A DNA stretch of 6,677 nucleotides from assembly GCA_007129635.1 (NCBI GenBank), contig SKVE01000917.1, positions 1-6,677 of the forward strand. Reading direction: 5' to 3'. The position numbers and the translations under genes are program-made. Every line of letters starts with the position of its first letter. The stretch's first letter is position 1. This document shows, piece after piece, positions 6,667 through 6,677 of the stretch. This DNA comes from Planctomycetaceae bacterium (GTDB lineage: Bacteria; Planctomycetota; Planctomycetia; Pirellulales; Pirellulaceae). The notes under the pieces were generated by a model that did no database searches, was not told the origin of the DNA, and saw only the letters and a program-made list of their open reading frames with translations.

Positions 6667-6677
6667 AACCATTCATG
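6663..6677 (+). CDS. Possible start of a further operon gene, cut by window edge
   Basis: Two starts are possible. A GTG at 6663 would overlap the transglutaminase stop by four bases (GTGA), echoing the ATGA junction upstream, and would read MKPFM. Alternatively the ATG at 6675 would use GGTGA (6662-6666) as ribosome site, 8 bases away. At most five codons are visible, so the product cannot be named and the existence of the gene is only suggested. Confidence 0.25.

Overview
The window looks like chromosomal DNA from a member of the Planctomycetota, probably near Pirellulaceae/Rhodopirellula. This is inferred from the moderately GC-rich composition and from the protein style: a planctomycete-type Y1 transposase-like protein, a small PHA-system-family protein, and a TatC with an enlarged loop. 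No rRNA, tRNA, CRISPR array or complete insertion sequence was seen.

Layout. Positions 884 to 1 (minus strand) hold a REP-associated/IS200-like Y1 transposase gene that runs off the left edge, so it has no stop inside the window. Its upstream region (885-1068) carries a near-consensus minus-strand promoter, two direct copies of a 23-base element spaced 29 bases apart, a G-rich tract with quadruplex potential, and a probable divergent promoter for the next gene. Positions 1069-1371 (plus) encode a 100-residue polyhydroxyalkanoic acid system family protein, followed directly by a long imperfect stem-loop. About 230 further bases hold no recognisable gene. A strong extended -10 promoter (1647-1675) then drives tatC (1708-2892), a DUF58 protein (2933-4141, GTG start) and a TgpA-like membrane transglutaminase (4138-6666). 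The last two overlap by four bases (ATGA). A further gene probably begins at the right edge.

How the genes may work together. DUF58 and transglutaminase/DUF3488/DUF4129 proteins are a well-known pair, usually with a MoxR AAA+ ATPase, and are thought to form an envelope-associated module of poorly known function. Here they follow tatC on the same strand with a 40-base gap, so co-transcription with the Tat translocase is likely; no MoxR gene is in the window. The transposase end is a separate, domesticated-looking or mobile unit next to its candidate target repeats.

Nothing here is clearly a new system. The most notable points are the roughly 130-residue insertion in the first periplasmic loop of TatC, the repeat pair abutting the transposase promoter, and the tatC-DUF58-transglutaminase linkage.
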